NCBI GenBank assembly: GCA_037446395.1
Contig: JBBIIP010000016.1
Span: forward strand, 5,205-69,204
Direction: 5' to 3'
From: JAAYJT01 sp037446395
Lineage (GTDB): Bacteria > Bacteroidota > Bacteroidia > Bacteroidales > JAAYJT01
DNA: 64,000 bases
Below the pieces are notes generated by a model, which saw nothing but the letters and a program-made list of their open reading frames with translations, did not search any database and was not told the DNA's origin. Below, piece after piece: positions 61,864 to 64,000 of the stretch (positions are counted from its first letter, which is position 1; each line of letters starts with the position of its first letter). The position numbers and the translations under genes were made by a program.

Positions 61864-63036
61864 ATGGTAATAAATAAAGCAGAATTAATGATCCTTGCGA
61901 TGGTCACCGGAGGCCTGATATGCTATTTCTTTATACCTGTGATCATCTCCGTGGCTCGCCTGAAAGGGCTGATAGACATTCCGGATAATGGGCGTAAAAT
62001 TCACCACGATACAACTCCCACGCTGGGCGGAATCGGTATTTTTGGGGGAGTATTGATCGGGTTATCGCTTTGGGTAGGACCTTACGCTCCTAATTATTTC
62101 CCATACCTAATAGCCTCATTGATGATACTGTTTGCTACCGGCCTAAAGGATGATATATTGCTCGTTTCGCCGCGCAAAAAACTGTTGGCACAGACCATCG
62201 CTGCAGCCATCATCGTGATCGGTGGTAATATCCGCCTCCACCATTTCGAAGGATTTCTTGGACTTGAAGAGGCCGTTGGAATCAGCGGAATTGTTTTTAC
62301 AATCTTCGCTGTAGTTGTCATTATTAATGCGTTCAACTTCATTGATGGCATTGATGGACTGGCAGGTTCCATAGCACTTGTTGGTTCAATGGCGTTCGGG
62401 ATTTGGTTCTATGTGAACGGGCATATTGCCGAAGGCATCCTGGCTTTCGCATTGGTTGGAGCGTTAGCCGGATTCCTTTTTCACAATTTTGAGCCGGCAA
62501 AGATTTTTATGGGAGATACCGGGGCACTCATTATTGGCTTTATCATGTCGGTGCTTGCATTCAAAATGATCAGCCTGAACGAAGAATCCGCCGTAATGCC
62601 CTTGCACCGCCCATCAGGACTTGCCTTTTCAATCCTGATCGTGCCTCTGTTTGATACGCTCCGGGTGATCATTATCCGGTTATTCAACGGCCAGTCGCCA
62701 TTCAGGGCCGACAGTAAACATCTGCACCATTGTATGCTTAGACTGGGTTTTCGGCACTATCAAATTGCATTGATCCTTTCAACCTTAACAATTCTTATTA
62801 TTTTCCTTTCTTTCCAAATCAACCATTGGCAATTGCATTATTATTTGCCTGCCATCATGCTCCTCACTTCCATGATTTTGCCTGTTCTATGGCTGTTTAA
62901 GCGTTTTACCAGGTTAAGAAAAGAAAGAAATCTCAGGCATTTATTCAGCTACAAAGCCTATTTCAATGAAATGATAAGGCCTGGTTTTTCACGAAAGCCC
63001 TACACTGATGTGGGCGATGCGCAACAGAAATTATAG
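61864..63036 (+). CDS. WecA/TagO-type polyprenyl-phosphate sugar-1-phosphate transferase
   Basis: This 390-residue polytopic protein has about ten membrane segments and the MraY/WecA motifs: FATGLKDDILLVSPRKKLL near residue 92, VVIINAFNFIDGIDGLAGS near 152, KIFMGDTGALIIGFIMSVL near 215 and the cytoplasmic His-rich SKHLHHCMLRLGF near 280. It transfers a HexNAc-1-phosphate to a polyprenyl carrier, initiating a polysaccharide chain. The locus thus holds two initiating-type transferases. It is convergent with the TPR gene, 5 bp apart. Confidence 0.9.
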   Translation: MVINKAELMILAMVTGGLICYFFIPVIISVARLKGLIDIPDNGRKIHHDTTPTLGGIGIFGGVLIGLSLWVGPYAPNYFPYLIASLMILFATGLKDDILLVSPRKKLLAQTIAAAIIVIGGNIRLHHFEGFLGLEEAVGISGIVFTIFAVVVIINAFNFIDGIDGLAGSIALVGSMAFGIWFYVNGHIAEGILAFALVGALAGFLFHNFEPAKIFMGDTGALIIGFIMSVLAFKMISLNEESAVMPLHRPSGLAFSILIVPLFDTLRVIIIRLFNGQSPFRADSKHLHHCMLRLGFRHYQIALILSTLTILIIFLSFQINHWQLHYYLPAIMLLTSMILPVLWLFKRFTRLRKERNLRHLFSYKAYFNEMIRPGFSRKPYTDVGDAQQKL

Positions 63037-63041
63037 ATCAC

Positions 63042-64000
63042 TTATTTTCTACTGGCACAAAAATTATCGTAGTTGGTCTTTCCGTCTTTATCACCCATTT
63101 TCATCGAAGCTGTATAATCCTTGCAAGCCGCATCCATGTCGTTCAAGGCCTGATGGCAAACTCCCCTCAAGTTTAACATGGAGGATTCAACTTTCGCATT
63201 ATTAAAAAATGTATCCAGGTCGCCAATACAGCTTTTGTGGTCCTGCAAGTAATAATAGCTGAATGCCCTCATTCGATAGGCATTGGGATCGAATGGTGTT
63301 TTTTGGATATATTCGGTTAAGAATTTAACTGCCGCTTTGTAGTTCCCCTGTTGGTATTGTGCCACTCCCTCGTTGTATAGGGGCGTGTATGGTCCGACAT
63401 ACTTCTTTTGCTGAAGATAGCGCTGCTGTTGTTGAATGGTTGTGTCTGCCGGCAGGTAAAGAGCAGCTGAGTCAATCAATTGAACTGCTCTGTCAACCTC
63501 GCCCAACTTATCATAAAATGCAGAAGCAAAAAGCCAGGCCTGGTTGTTTGCTTTTTGTTTTTCAAGATAGCGGTTCATATATTCCTTGATCTGATCATTT
63601 TGTCCTTTTGATTCAAGCACGCTCAAGGCCATCTGCAGGTTAGCAAAATGAAAAGGTTTTAATTCATACGATTTCTGGGAATAAGCTAACATACTATCTG
63701 GTTGATTGAGTCGGTGATAGATAGTAGCAATAAAAAATTCTCTTCGAGCATCGAAAGGGTTTGAATTGTCTTTCATTAATACCTTGAGTGCCTGGTCAAA
63801 TTTGCGTTCTTCAATCAGATACCGTGCTTTCAAGGCTTCTATAGATTCGCCCCAGATACTCACGTTCGGAATTTTTGGAAAACCTTGCGTAAATTTTGCT
63901 GAGGGTTGCTTAAGCTTTCCAGATAAAATATCTTCATAAACGAGTCGCTGCAATTTGAGCGATTCGAAATTCAAGGCAAAAATATACGATGCGGCCACCA
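63042..64000 (-). CDS. TPR protein, 5' end outside the window
   Basis: At least 319 residues of the C-terminal part are present; the frame is open to the window edge, so the true start is not seen (the GTG at 63998 is unlikely to be it). TPR-like helical pairs are clear: YNEGVAQYQQGNYKAAVKFL, PNAYRMRAFSYYYLQDHKSC, LRGVCHQALNDMDAACKDYT, and earlier REFFIATIYHRLNQPDSM. The segment ends acidic/basic without a membrane anchor. In Bacteroidota such C-terminal TPR tails often follow O-antigen ligase-like or other membrane parts, which would fit the polysaccharide locus, but that part is not in view. Confidence 0.78.
   Translation of the reverse strand, partial: VAASYIFALNFESLKLQRLVYEDILSGKLKQPSAKFTQGFPKIPNVSIWGESIEALKARYLIEERKFDQALKVLMKDNSNPFDARREFFIATIYHRLNQPDSMLAYSQKSYELKPFHFANLQMALSVLESKGQNDQIKEYMNRYLEKQKANNQAWLFASAFYDKLGEVDRAVQLIDSAALYLPADTTIQQQQRYLQQKKYVGPYTPLYNEGVAQYQQGNYKAAVKFLTEYIQKTPFDPNAYRMRAFSYYYLQDHKSCIGDLDTFFNNAKVESSMLNLRGVCHQALNDMDAACKDYTASMKMGDKDGKTNYDNFCASRK

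Noticed and set aside
1..64000. tRNA, rRNA or insertion-sequence genes
   Set aside because: No clover-leaf T-loop (GGTTCGAATC-type) with matching arms, no rRNA segment and no transposase motif was noticed on reading both strands.

Overview
The window looks like a chromosomal segment of a Bacteroidota bacterium, probably a Bacteroidales-like or related T9SS-bearing lineage. The evidence is: a PorX-type response regulator with a PglZ domain; two secreted proteins ending in type A and type B type IX secretion (T9SS) sorting domains; gene orders familiar from Bacteroidota (porX-tsaE-ald; parA-parB-DUF5683-dapB-lepB; nusB-DUF1573-yajC-ybbR-coaE); a DUF3276 (PUR-alpha-like) protein; a long NusB; and promoter-like sites of the Bacteroidota type (TTTG, about 20 bp, TAnnTTTG). 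No rRNA, tRNA, CRISPR array or intact insertion sequence was seen.

Layout. 1-449: 3' part of an HD-domain phosphohydrolase. 613-6194: porX, tsaE, alanine dehydrogenase, proline dehydrogenase (opposite strand) and aroB. 6195-6990: a gene-poor stretch. 6991-16021: a lone LutA-like Fe-S protein, two large T9SS cargo proteins, Tex and an outer-membrane barrel protein. 16056-18011 (minus): rpsP-rimM-trmN6. 18201-28756: a TlpA-like thioredoxin protein, an FKBP isomerase, a DEDDy exonuclease, a TonB-dependent receptor translationally coupled to a membrane-anchored WD40 protein, a PagL-like lipid A deacylase, a KAS III enzyme and MnmD. 28753-38021 (minus): a long run from parA/parB through dapB, lepB, ftsK and lolA to acylphosphatase, preceded by DUF3276. 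38259-42367: nusB to coaE, then a DUF4332 protein on the other strand.

42639-63036 is an exopolysaccharide/O-antigen-type locus. It opens with a winged-helix regulator fused to a degenerate nucleotidyltransferase domain, then gmd and fcl (GDP-L-fucose), an ABC half-transporter that could be the flippase, wecB (UDP-ManNAc), seven intact glycosyltransferases plus the remnant of another, a nucleotide-sugar dehydrogenase and an epimerase, a PglC-type monotopic phosphoglycosyl transferase whose usual DE dyad reads NE, and a WecA/TagO-type polytopic transferase. A TPR protein, cut by the window edge, follows on the opposite strand. No clear Wzx or Wzy was recognised inside the window.

The most unusual structure is a roughly 680-bp module at 47614-48291 between the ABC transporter and wecB: a GxxExxY (PDDEXK_3) nuclease-like gene bracketed by three tandem 32-bp repeats, one more direct copy just after its stop codon, and one inverted copy further on. 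It looks like a small mobile or selfish unit. Also notable are the WD40/TonB-receptor pair overlapping by 4 bases and the short glycosyltransferase remnant at 50462-50584.
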